NCBI RefSeq assembly: GCF_041381155.1
Contig: NC_091149.1
Span: 9,440,609-9,504,608 of the forward strand
Source: Argopecten irradians
Taxonomy: Eukaryota; Mollusca; Bivalvia; Pectinida; Pectinidae
Direction of reading: 5' to 3'
Length of the DNA: 64,000 nt
This document shows positions 35,153 through 47,500 of this stretch, piece after piece. A model generated the notes under the pieces. It ran no database searches, had not been told where the DNA came from, and worked only from the letters and a program-made list of their open reading frames with translations. Every line of letters starts with the position of its first letter. The first letter of the stretch is position 1. Position numbers and translations under genes: made by a program.

Positions 35153-35157
35153 CAATT

Positions 35158-36100
35158 GTGGATTTTGAATCGGGAACCACTTACGAATACCAAAATAAAC
35201 AACATCGCATGAAAAGTTAGAAATATTCTAAAAACAAATAATTATCTTAAAAATGATAGCAAAACACTTAAAGCAATTGCAACATGTTCTTGTCCTTAGT
35301 AACGAAAAAGTGAATTGATCAATTTTGGTTCATTTTCCGCCCCGTTAAAACGCGTGTTAATCCGTGATTTCCGGTGTCACGAAATAGTTGACTTTTATTT
35401 TTGTCGAATATGAACAGATTTTTGATTTAGAAAAGAATATTTGTTGTTGTAATTGTTAGAAATAGAACAGGATAAGTAGAAAAATAGGTCATTAATACAA
35501 TATTTATTTTTTCTTATTGAGGTGGTCGAGGACTGGTCCCTTCTTACGCAATTTCCACCATTTTGACAGTGGTTTTTGACTCGCTGTCATAAACAAACCA
35601 ACACGTAAACTTAATTTTAATTTTGTTAAAAAAAATCTCCATAAGTTTTTCATCAGTTAAAATAACACAAAATTCTCCCATTACTTACTAATTTAATATT
35701 TACAGCCAAAATCCGTGTTTTTTGTTCGAGCACTTGTCACGGGAGTCTAGTATGTATACAATGTATATAGTTTTGCATGGTTATCACCTAAATATCGTGA
35801 CCTCCATTTAACAATTTGTATATACGTTAAAAGTCACCAAAGAAGTAAAATGGTTACTAAATTGTAACAATTTCCCGTCAGCTTCTGGGGGGCTTCGCCC
35901 CCCATACCCCCATACACCATATCCTGGACCCTGAGCAAGGAGCTTTCGCCCCCTGCAACCCCAGGCATGCAGGCCTATCCAGACCTAGCTATATTGCGTA
36001 TTGCGTACTTCGTTTTGTCATAATTCAATTTATGTTACAAGTACATGTATGTTACAAGCATTTACCTCTTGCAACTAATATTAAAACGAACAAGTATTAA
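35158..36100. other. Non-coding region
   Basis: No gene supported. A 23-bp phrase (TATATTGCGTATTGCGTACT) is shared with 32570-32594, outside the LTR element on its other side. The G/C hairpin at 35887 is listed separately. Confidence 0.4.
35887..35903. repeat. GGGGGG-CTTCG-CCCCCC hairpin
   Basis: A perfect six-G:C stem with a five-base loop, followed by C-rich ATACCCCCATACACC and a decayed second hairpin (GGAGCTTTCGCCCCC). It stands out in an AT-rich background. Confidence 0.8.
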
Positions 36101-36102
36101 GC

Positions 36103-36905
36103 TTCCCAAAAAGCTAAGTGGGCTACATTTACGCGGAAGCATAACGATTTCGTTGGAAAGAATAAGGAAATTAAACAAAGATATGATAAATATTGCTTAG
36201 CAATGTTGAAAATGAAACCACGATCCGCGGAGGATTTTCCCCATTATGATACAAAACACGCGTTCTTTGTAGTACAACGTAGTAAATCAAGTCACGTGCT
36301 TATATATACCTCATTCATGCCATTGGCCGAAATATAGAATTGGGGAAATAGTGATCACATGATTGTGTGATTACTTCCAAATAGTATCACATGATTGTGT
36401 GATTACTTCCAAATAGTATATATAATTTGGCCTTTTGACAGAGATCTTCTTTCCTTTGTATTGAATTAATCTGTTCTGAAACCTAAAGCAGGTAATTATA
36501 TATATAAATATAAATTTAGAATTCTACGAATTTAGCCGGGAGTAGCCGATCTTCGATGATCCTAGATTAGACGGTTAGATCGATTGAATTTGTCAATTCG
36601 CATGATATCATTTATAGATAAAACGTGGAAATGACAATATTATACCTCATTTCAGTCCATAATCTATAATAAAACAGTATATTTGTGCACGGCAAATGAT
36701 ATGCGTGCAATATATAATAACATTTTGGACTCTAAATATTTTCAAAAAAATCATTTTTTTTCGAAAAATGGCAAGCAAGCTATCACTATATTTGGAAGTA
36801 AGCATACATTCACGTGATCACTTGTTACCCATAATACATTTCTATATTTCGGCCAATGGCATGAATGAGGTATAAGCACGTGACTTGTCTTACTACGTTT
36901 ATACA
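36103..36905. mobile_element. Foldback repeat element, copy 2
   Basis: Same order of blocks as 2682-3553 (AAGTGGGCTAC, GATCCGCGGAGGATTTTCC, GCCATTGGCCGAAAT, GGGAGTAGCCGATCTTCG) and the same inverted closing arm (GGCCAATGGCATGAATGAGG, TAAGCACGTGACTTG). A 31-bp GTGATTACTTCCAAATAGTA-type piece is tandemly duplicated at 36354-36420. Confidence 0.7.
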
Positions 36906-36939
36906 TGTATAGTATGAAATTCAATTAGAATCCCAACTT

Positions 36940-37066
36940 AACGGTTATATCCACCTCTGGACCATCCCATATTACTGACAGTAAAACTGAAGTCTGTTCA
37001 GACGAAAAAAACCCGACCAATCATAGGCCTGTAGAGACTTCTTAATTTGAAGATTACTGTGAGAGA

Positions 37067-37144
<78 letters not shown>

Positions 37145-37330
37145 GAGAGTCAGCGACGCCCAACTTCAAAGCCAGCCACACGGTCAACCACAGCGTACCA
37201 TTATTCGATTCTTTTGATATACACTAAAGGATTAATTTCTCTGTGTTTTCTGCTGCTTTCAGTTTCAGTATATGTATGAAATGGTTAATGGATGGATATA
37301 ACGTCAGTGATAGTAACCACTGGAGTACCG
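36940..37330. mobile_element. Second copy of the minisatellite-ended foldback element
   Basis: Begins with part of a monomer (GTTATATCCACCTCTGGACC) and ends with its inverted form (GGATATAACGTCAGTGATAG). Interior blocks AGTAAAACTGAAG and CAACCACAGCGTACC match 27772-28078. An (AG)n tract has expanded inside it. No array has formed here. Confidence 0.65.
37061..37149. repeat. (GA)n microsatellite
   Basis: About 88 bp of almost uninterrupted GA. Confidence 0.95.
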
Positions 37331-37847
37331 AGAATGTACAGCATAGACTCTGAATATTATGATAGCCATAAAAATCTTAAAAGGTAGGGACTAAATGAGT
37401 CCGAGATATTAATTACTCTAGTACAGTATATATATATATTGTATGTATCCAGTCCAGTTATAGTTTCACAGAATCTGAGAATTACTTACTGTGTATATCA
37501 ATTTGAACCCACCATAGACCGTTTTCAGACGTTTGCGGGTATAGATCAAACATAGGTAAAATCATATTCTACGTATTGTACAAGATAAGAAATGAGGAGA
37601 ATATGGCCCTTTTACAAGCAGATGTAGATCTATTATAGTATATCATCTTCAAAACTGATTAAACTGAATTTTGAAATTTACATTCAAACAAATACAAATC
37701 TAAAGTACAATTGTACATGCATGGTTCTCAATCTTTATATCATGCCCAAAATTTCATAAATAGAGCAAAATAACCAAGCATTTATGTTACTACTGTATGT
37801 AGCAGTTAATACATATTTAGAATATCCATGGCATATAAATTTATCTG

Positions 37848-37848
<1 letters not shown>

Positions 37849-37898
<50 letters not shown>

Positions 37899-37899
37899 A
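37849..37899. repeat. (CA)n microsatellite
   Basis: About 50 bp of CA with one AA interruption near the end. Confidence 0.95.
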
Positions 37900-38390
37900 A
37901 TATCTACATAATGGAGAATCTACAAATTAAATCCTAAACAGGGCTGGACCGAGCATGCTTCAAAGTTCTCTAGAAATATGCACTGTTGACAAGTAAACAC
38001 ATATTTTGAAGTTAAAACTGGAGGGATCTTTTTGTGGAATGTCAAGAGAAAATCTGGATTCAAGCCCAAGCTAGAATTTTTTTACAATTATCTTCAAAAT
38101 GTGTCACGTTATCCATATTCATGAGAGTAAACATTTACATGTAGGTCTGGTATATATTCCCTCTTCCTCGGTGATGGTTATTGCCAAATTTGCTAAAAAA
38201 AAACCTATTGAGAAGTTTAAAAGATAATTAAGAAGCGATAATGATTTTGATGTACAGTGTAGCAGAGATTTAGATAGTAATTAAATTATCTATATCTCTG
38301 AGCAGAGATTTAAATATAATAAATATAATATAGATACTATTTAAATCTCTGCTCTGAGTGTACATGTAGTTAGTCGATCGAACACCTCGG

Positions 38391-38424
38391 AATTTCCGGC
38401 AATCTCCGAAGATTGCCGGAAATT
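38391..38424. promoter_or_regulatory. Palindrome with paired CCGGAA sites upstream of PTPN23
   Basis: Arms AATTTCCGGCAATCT and AGATTGCCGGAAATT are exact complements around a 4-base spacer. Each arm has an ETS-type GGAA core (CCGGAA). It ends 72 bp before the ATG at 38497, in the presumed TATA-less core promoter. An ACGCCCCTCC stretch follows. Confidence 0.5.
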
Positions 38425-38496
38425 ATGAACACGCCCCTCCATCAAGAGTTACTCCCCTTCGAAGAACTCTCATGAAATAAGAATCAACATTAAAAG

Positions 38497-38583
38497 ATGG
38501 AGGCTCTGCCTCGAATGCCGATGTTGTCATTTGAGTTAAAACAAAGTCCAGAATATGTCGATTTTGGTCCAGTTTTAAAACAG
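38497..38583 (+). CDS. PTPN23: PTPN23 exon 1 (residues 1-29)
   Basis: ATG in context AAAAGATGG, then MEALPRMPMLSFELKQSPEY; donor CAG|GTGAGA, phase 0. It is the start because the first residues match the family N-terminus. Confidence 0.88.
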
Positions 38584-41500
38584 GTGAGAGGAAGATAGAG
38601 TTTAGATCTGTGCCGACTAAACTTTTGTAATTATTTTCATCAAAATATCTGATTTCGCTAAAAACATCTTCGTCGTTTTGAGTGTTGACATCTTTCCTAT
38701 TTTTGACAGACGTCAAAAGCTATCATTCAACGTTGTTCTTCAAACTGTAATAATTGGACCATCTTTGCCTTTGGTTGATTGTCAACATATATCTTTACAC
38801 GGAAAATATTGATAGTTTGACCATTATTTTAGTCTTTTTGCATAACAGTGGCAGCTGTGTTAAATTGAAAATAAATTAAAATCAAATGACAATGACTCAT
38901 GGTCATTCATAGTTGTTACAAAAGAAATGATGTTTCAGTGTTTTAATGATGTGTTATGGTCTTGTATGGAACACACTCAATGTTGTTATTAAATATTGAT
39001 GATAAACCTTTAACGTTATCAACAAAAAATGTGTTGTGCTTAGTTGTTTACAGCGCCATGATGAGTATATGCGCACAATCACTTGCTATAAAATAAATGA
39101 AACAGTGCGACAATAGTAGTACCCTGCCACCAAGGTTCGAACTCGCAACCCTAAACCTAGTACTGGTCCACGCTCTATCAACTGAACAGTAAGGTAAATC
39201 CCTGTAACACGTACATCCGCAACTATACCGACTGAGCTAAAGAGAAATTCCCTCTAGCACATATGCATCCACAGCTCTAGATATAAAGAAATTGAGCTAA
39301 TAGTAAAATTCTCTCTAATGCATCCACAACTATACCATCTGAGCTAAAGAGAAATTCCTTCTAGCATAAAACATAAAAGTCAACCTGCTATCATGATCAC
39401 TATTTGTAATTAAAACCTGCTACAAATGCATGCATGTGTAACATATTTGAATGTAGCGATCAGACCGAGGTCTGCATCATCATGTGTATATCCTTGTGAC
39501 TTTCTATACCAATAAAAATATAAAAAAATACTTTTACAATGATAGCAAAACAAGTTATACAACTTATGTCTGATGCAAATCACTCTTGGTGGCCCGGATG
39601 TAAGTGTGCCAGGGTCTTAGTGTGGGAGGAAACCGGAGCGCCGGGGAAAATTCGCGTCACATAATAGGGCAGATGATGACCCCTAACCTTTTCACGTCTG
39701 TGCCGGGGATCAAGCTAGGTGAAAGGTGATTGGCATAACCACTACACCAGCTGATCACAACATTTATGAATTATCAATTTTCCACAAACATAGATTAGAT
39801 AACTAAGAACCAAACATGTCTCTTGATTATATTGAATTGTTTGATTTCAGTATATTCATGATAATTATGGAGAAGACCCAGCGCTCTATAACAAGGCCTG
39901 TAATGACTTGGAACAGCTGCGGCAGGTATATATATATTTGTCCTTTTTGTCCATATAAAGTGGAATCTTACATGGGCCTGTCAGGTGGACAGGGATATCT
40001 CAACCTGAGTGAAAGATTTTGGCTGGTCAACCCGAGGCTTGCCGAGGGTTGATGGTCTAAATCTTTCATGAGGGTTGAGATATCCCTGTCCACCTGACAG
40101 GCACATGTAAGATTCTTTTTCTCCCATACTTTAACGAGAAATGGTGAAAATTCAATTGATATGAACGTCAATGTGCGTAAAAATGGTCGCCGAATGTATG
40201 TATGACTGTCTAGCATGTGTGAGCTGTCTTTTCCCTACCCCGGTAAAAGTCAGAGTTATCTTTTCTTTAGCAACCGCGAGATAACCTTGTCAAGCATCTG
40301 AGAAGAACCTCATTTTCCCTATGACTGTCCTGTCTATAGCAATATCTAACTCCACCTGTTCAGAAAAGCAGCAAACTGTTCTAGTAATTTCAAGGAACTC
40401 ACTTAAATTTAAAAGATGTTTTATTTATTCCATGATAACGAATATCGATTTCTATCATCTAAAATAATTTATCAAATGATGCAATGAAGAAGTCTAATTT
40501 TAAGAATATAAAGAAATATTTAAAATGATACTATGATGAAATCATATTTTTTGTGCTTCACCTGTGAATTTTTGAAATAGTTTTAATATGTATAACAATG
40601 ACGAATTTTCAACTCTCTATATCTTTTCATAAGTGTCTTATAAGCCGATATTGGCTGGACATCTTCAAAAAATTGCTTGTACATATATTTTATCAAATAT
40701 GGTTATAATTTTTTACGATGTGTGACACTAAAATAAAATATTGATTAATTGATTGTTATTTAAAAATCATGATGCTTTCTGACTGGTTTAGCTAACATTA
40801 TACATGTATCAACAAATACAGCTATATTGAATAATTAGTTTTGGTAGGCCTGTCTGTATGACTACATTGTCTATATAGCTATTATATAATACCGTTTTCA
40901 ACCCAATAAGCGCCCAGGGCATTTAAAAATTTGAAAAAATGAAAAGATGCTGATGAGACAAAATGATTGGAAATCTATACAGTTTTGTATAGTTTTGGTC
41001 GTTATTTATGCCTTGCCAATTGAAAATCAAAAATGACGGTGAGGGGGGGGCAGTATTGCATGTAAATTTATAAGGGACATGGCGCTTACTGGGGTCGATA
41101 TGGTAGTTAGTACACTATATATTATATCAGTATAATGTTATATACAATATATATGTATATATCTTTTTTAGAAGAAAAATTGTCATTATATTGCACGTTA
41201 TTTGCGCGGCTGTCGGCTTACATTAGCGCTTTGCACTTTATCGCCTTCAGATGCTCAACATACTGTAAGTTACATGGTAACGTGATTGTAGTGTCCTCAT
41301 AACTCTACAACAAACAGGAAACAGGTCCATGCAATGACGAAACTTCCGAAAATCCCCACTTCGCTACACCCTCGTTTAAAGGCCTATTTTCTTCTATATT
41401 CCCATTTTTACGCAGCTACGAGAACAGACTCTTATTTTTTCTATATTATTACACCGGACAATGTGAAGATTATTTTTTTCTGTATATATTATATATTATG

Positions 41501-44500
41501 TAACCAGACACAAACCCTTGCTAACCCCTGACCTCCAATCTCTTTCTATTTATGTTTCTGGTTAAAGTACCAGACAACCCACACATATACATGGCCAGAC
41601 CATCAGGTTTAAACTATGGTTATATATTTCAGAGTGCCGTTCACATTTCACATGATTTCATGGGATGCAGCACTCTAAAGAAGTACTATGCACAGTTACA
41701 GTTTTTACAAGGACGATTCCCTATGGGGGAGGCCGGAGAGGCGGCCATACCATTTACATGGCAAGTAGTGTACTCTTCTCTTGAACAGAATTGATATGAA
41801 TGGGCTGGGATGAGGGGTATAATTTTACTTACCGTAATTTACCTTAATTTAAATTAGGGCCCAGGGCTCTTAAATAATTGTAACAAAGAGAGGGCTTATT
41901 AATGAACGAAAATGTAAGTTGTGGACGACCATACATGTTTCTTAAATCTTTCTGTACTCATGACACATTAATCTGTTACAGTAAACATGCATATGCCTTT
42001 TATCCTTTGAGATGCATTATTATATTGTGATTCCCATGTAGAAGACTCGCAATTTTATGTAATATGATATACAAATATAGATGCATCACATGTTGTAAAA
42101 CATTGTTAAATCCTTTATACAACTTCAACCCTTTCTCCAGAAAAGAGGAAGGGCACTTATTGGTGAGGGGGGCTTATTACAGGAATACGGTACATGTATG
42201 TCTATTGAGTCAGACCTGATATCACACGGGAGTGAATAAAGTAACATTTGTATGCCTGTGTCACATACAATTCAAGTTTTATGGATTGAATGGATGTCAA
42301 ATGACATATCTGTTGAACGCTAAAATGTAAAGGATGATGTTGACATCAATGAAGTCATAATCAGGAATGGGAAATAACTCTGCCTTGCCAACCTTCACTG
42401 ATGGTGAAAAAATTCAATTGTTTTTTAATAAGTGTGACTACTACTTCATACTGTTTTCTAAAAATTATGATAACATCTAATTCAATTGAGTAAATATCTC
42501 CGCCATGCATATATAAGTGTGTTTGAGGATGGCGGGGGAGGGGGTTTCACATTTGTATGCTTGTGTCACAGACAATCCTAGTTTTAAGGACTTGGATACC
42601 ATTTTATTTTGAGGTTCTCTGTCTAATATCCTGTATATGTGTTTTTTATTATATATTTACAGGGAGGATATACACCTTGGCCGAGAGATCACTATCGGTG
42701 ACGCCAAGTTTGAACAAGCCTGCATCCTGTACAACATTGGAGCTCTCCATTCTATCCTGGGTACAATGGAAACAAGGCAGAGTGCAGATGTACATATCAG
42801 ATTCATTAGTAGTTAATCAAAAAAATATTCTTGGTTACCATAGAAACCAAACAGAGTGCTGATATACATATAAAATTCATTAGTAATCAATCTTAAAAAA
42901 AACAGTGTTGGTTACCATGTTAACAGACAAGAGTGCTGATGTACATATCAAATTCATAAGTAATTAATCTAAAAAAAAACATTGTTGGTTACCATGGAAA
43001 CCCTAACCCTAACCCTAACCCAGAGTGCTGTACATATCAAATTCATAAGTAGTTTAAAAATCTAATACAAAATACTGCCTTTAAACGTTTATACCACAGT
43101 TCCATCTTAATTTTGCTTTTTCATGCATAATAACATTTTAAGGCTATTTCAATTTTGTTGTTTAAGTCATGCTGTCCTACTGCACTTGTGTTTGAAACAT
43201 TTTCTTGGTAATCGATTTTGGTGATTTCTAATTGCTTACAAAATATGCAACATTTAATTAATCAAACACAAAAGTAGACTTAGTAAAACATATTTGAAGA
43301 ATTATTTTCTGTATAACATGATATTTTTGTATAGAAATCTTTGTTATGTTCAAGCTTGCTAATGAACCATGATTATTAAAGTAACAAAATTTATACATTG
43401 TTCAAAGCACTCTATCAACTACACGTAACTACAGATATTTCTACCCATCGAAAATAAAAGCTCTGAACCCTGAAAGAAAGTACATGTACATGCAAACAAT
43501 TCATGTTATACAGTAAAAGATTTGGTTTGACTATATTGCTGGAGAAAATTTTTATACATACATACTTCATTTGTATTTCTAGGGAATGAAGGTGTCCTGC
43601 ACACACTTTCAGTGTGCCTCGTGGGCGTTTGAATACTTACGGGACCACTTTGGCTGCTCTCTGATGAGTGCGGACATGTCACATGACCTGTTGACCTTCC
43701 AGATGAACCTTATGTTGGTATGTTGAATCTTTATTAGTGTTTAAATTAATATAAACCCATTTCTCTGCCTAAAATATTACCTCAAACCTACCACCTTTGG
43801 GTAACGAGTTTGAATCCCTTGTCATATGCATACTTTTATATGTTATAATATTCATAAATATTTTGAGAACATCAGTTCCATTTTAATGTATGATGGTCCA
43901 GATAATTGCAGAACTAACTCGAAAGTCCTGAATCTTGTCTTCACTTTTTTGGACATAACAAATTGCAGTATTGAAAATGCATGAAGTTTGGTAACTGTTA
44001 AAAACTTTACTCATTAATTATACCCTTTGTACGATGAACTCCTCCTAAACATGTAAATTCATCTCTTAGGCCAAAAAAAATTAATTGTTAGTTTCTCAGG
44101 CCACTTTTTTAAAAAGTCGGTGCGGGCGTCGGGAATAATTTTTATTTTTTATTTCTCTGAAAACAAATGCAACAGATAACATTTTATTTTTTTCTCACTT
44201 GAAGGACATGAAAATCAATGAAAACATGTGTAGAAAATGTAAATTCTTACTCAGTCTTTAAGAACAGCTTTTAGATATCTCAATCGTCACTATATCCAAA
44301 GAAAACCAGTTGAAAATACATAATCCTGGGAGGAAACATTCCGTTTTGAGCAAATGCTGACATCGGCAGCCATTTTTTACCGGAAATGAAAGGTGCATAC
44401 TAAAATTGGAGCCAATTTCCGGGGTGCGTTTTCGAATGGAAATTTCGGGCGAGTTCGAATGGAAATTTGGGGTGCGTTCGATGCGGCGGTCTCGATTTTA

Positions 44501-47500
44501 ATTTTTAGTTATGGCGCATAAAAAACGTTGGTGCGGGGGGTAAATGTCGATGCGGCGGGGCCTGAGAAACTAAGAATTAATTTTGTGTGGCCTTATTAAA
44601 TATGTTTGTATTTCTATAGGCACAAGCTCAAGAGTGTATTCTGGAGAAATCGATGATTGACAGTCGGAAATGTTCCATTACGGCCAAAGTAGCGACACAA
44701 ATCGTGGAATTCTATCGGACAGCGTACCGCAACCTGGAGGCTTGCTACAGTGATGGACTGATCAGTTCTAGGAAGAATAAGGTAGGATAGGAAAAGACAT
44801 ATTTCAAAATATTCAAAATTTGTTTTTGAACATAGCCAAAATTACTACTTTTACTTTTGAGTTTCAATCCAAAACTATGCTTGTACAGTACAATAAAACA
44901 TCTTTAGCATGAACAGCAGGTGATCTAGTCAATAGATCAAGGAATATTCGAGTTATCAGAGGTCATCTACAGTCAAAAACCTATAATCTCAAGATATGAC
45001 AAACAAGCATGTGATTGACATTTGAAGATTGAAAAATCTCAAGGACCAAACATCTGTCGCCGAATAGATGGATTTCACTCAATAGTCATTACTGCATCAT
45101 AGATGGAAAGAGCAAAAATTTCAACATCACAAGTTATTGCACTTTTTCATATGTGATAACATATATACACAGTAAAACATGTTTATAACACACACACTTA
45201 CAGTAAATGTTTACTTATAACATATCTATTTCCATTCCCCATCAAAAATAATGTTCCTATAAGTTGTCTGTGTACAACAAACTTATATAGAAGTGATTTG
45301 GTTGGTCCCCAAAGATTCGTTAAAAAAAATATGCTTTTCTGTACATATTTTCTCGTTATTCTGTTCACAGGAATGGAAGAAGCGTATGGACATTAAGATC
45401 TTGTTCTATCAGTGTATAACCCACTACTATATGGGGAGACAAGCTGAAGAACAGCAGAAGGCAGGAGAAACACTGGCCTACTATACAGCGTCGCGGGATA
45501 AACTCAATGAATGCAGCAAACTGGCAAAGGTAGGGATATATAAATGATATAACAGATACTATACTGCCTCGCAGGATAAACTCAACGAATGCAGCAAACT
45601 GGCAAAGGTAGAGATATATAAATGATATAATAGATACTATACAGCGTCACGGGATAAACTCAATGAATGTAGTAATCTGGCAAAGGTAGAGATATATAAA
45701 TGATATAATAGATACTATACAGCGTCGCGGGATAAACTCAACGAATGTAGTAATCTGGCAAAGGTAGGGATATATAAATGATATAATAGATACTATACTG
45801 CGTCGCAGGATAAACTCAACGAATGTAGCAAACTGGCAAAGGTAGGGATATATAAATGATATAATAGATACTATACTGGTCGCAGGATAAACTCAACGAA
45901 TGTCAGCAAACTGGCAAAGGTAGGGATATATAAATGATATAATAGATACTATACTGCGTCGCGGGATAAACTCAACGAATTCAGCAAACTGGCAAAGGTA
46001 GGGATATATAAATGATATAATAGATACTATACAGTGTCGCAGGATAAACTCAACGAATGTAGCAAACTGGCAAAGGTAGGGATATATAAATGATATAATA
46101 GATACTATACTGCGTCGCGGGATAAACTCAATGAATGTAGCAAACTGGCAAAGGTAGAGATATATAAATGATATAATAGATACTATACTGCCTCACAGGA
46201 TAAACTCAACGAATTCAGCAAACTGGCAAAGGTAGGGATATATAAATGATATAATAGATACTATACTGCCTCACAGGATAAACTCAACGAATGCAGCAAA
46301 CTGGCAAAGGTAGAGATATATTATAAGACTCTTTCATATGTGGATATGAAGGATAGGGATATTCTACCCGAGGGTCACAAAATGTAGTAAAACCCGAGGC
46401 TTGCCGAGGGTTTTGCAACATTTTGTGATCCCGAGGGTAGAATATCCCTATCCTTCATATCCACATATGAAAGAGTATTTTTCTTTTCATACTTCGACGT
46501 TTTATTCCAATTTTACAACTAATATACCCGCCATTTTGAAATAAATTCGAAGAAATCCACGACTGGAAATCAATTTTCCATACATGAAATTTTATGTGAT
46601 ATTTTCAACACAAATTTCATCGTGTGCATCTTTTATAGTAAAAACCAGTCATATTAGTGAAAAATGTGTTTAAATTTTACCGAAGAAAATAGAGATTTTG
46701 TTGACGCCGTGACGTCACGAGGCTTTATTGCATGGGTAGACATGCAATACAGCCGCAGGCGACATGAGTGTATTGCCCTGGACCAGCCAGTATTACACCT
46801 GTAGGTATGAAAGAAAAATGATATAATAGATACTATACTGCGTCGCAGGATAAACTCAACGAATGCAGCAAACTGGCAAAGGTAGAGATATATAAATGAT
46901 ATAATAGATACTATACTGCCCAGCAGGATAAACTCAATGAATGTAGCAAACTGGCAAAGGTAGAGATATATAAATGATATAATGATACTATACTGCCAGC
47001 AGGATAAACTCAATGAATGAGCAAATGGCAAAGGTAGGGATATATAAATGATATAATAGATACTATACTGCCTCGCAGGATAAACTCAACGAATGCAGCA
47101 AACTGGCAAAGGTAGGGATATATAAATGATATAATAGATACTATACTGCCTCGCAGGATAAACTCAACGAATGCAGCAAACTGGCAAAGGTAGGGATATA
47201 TATAAATGATATAATAGATACTATACAGCCTCGCAGGATAAACTCAACGAATGCAGCAAACTGGCAAAGGTAGGGATATATAAATGATATAATAGATACT
47301 ATACAGCGTCGCGGGATAAACTCAATGAATGCAGCAAACTGGCAAAGGTAGGGATATATAAATGATATAATAGATACTATACTGCCTCGCGGGATAAACT
47401 CAATGAATGCAGCAAACTGGCAAAGGTAGGGATATATAAATGATATAATAGATACTATACTGCCTCGCGGGATAAACTCAACGAATGCAGCAAACTGGCA

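Larger units (their letters stand above)
32914..35157 (-). mobile_element. Recent non-autonomous LTR retrotransposon with a gag-like coding region only
   Basis: Direct repeats of 535 and 533 bp, nearly identical (a 3-base and a 1-base indel are the visible differences), flank a 1166-bp interior. A purine tract (GGAGCGGAAGGAAGT, minus strand) directly precedes the 3' LTR. After the 5' LTR comes AATTGGTGGAGATAATCCTG, a possible primer site. CAATT at 32914-32918 and 35153-35157 may be the target duplication, although CAATT also borders the inner LTR edge. There is no protease, polymerase or integrase, so it must depend on another element. Confidence 0.78.

Noticed and set aside
38423..38716. Minus-strand 97-codon frame
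   Set aside because: Antisense to PTPN23 exon 1 and its promoter; the plus strand gives the conserved N-terminus and a proper donor.
39816..40052. Plus-strand 78-codon frame starting MSLDYIELF
   Set aside because: It overlaps PTPN23 exon 2 in the wrong phase and runs into the hairpin element.
43001..43021. A chromosome end
   Set aside because: Only 3.5 telomeric units, embedded in an intron between coding exons of one gene.
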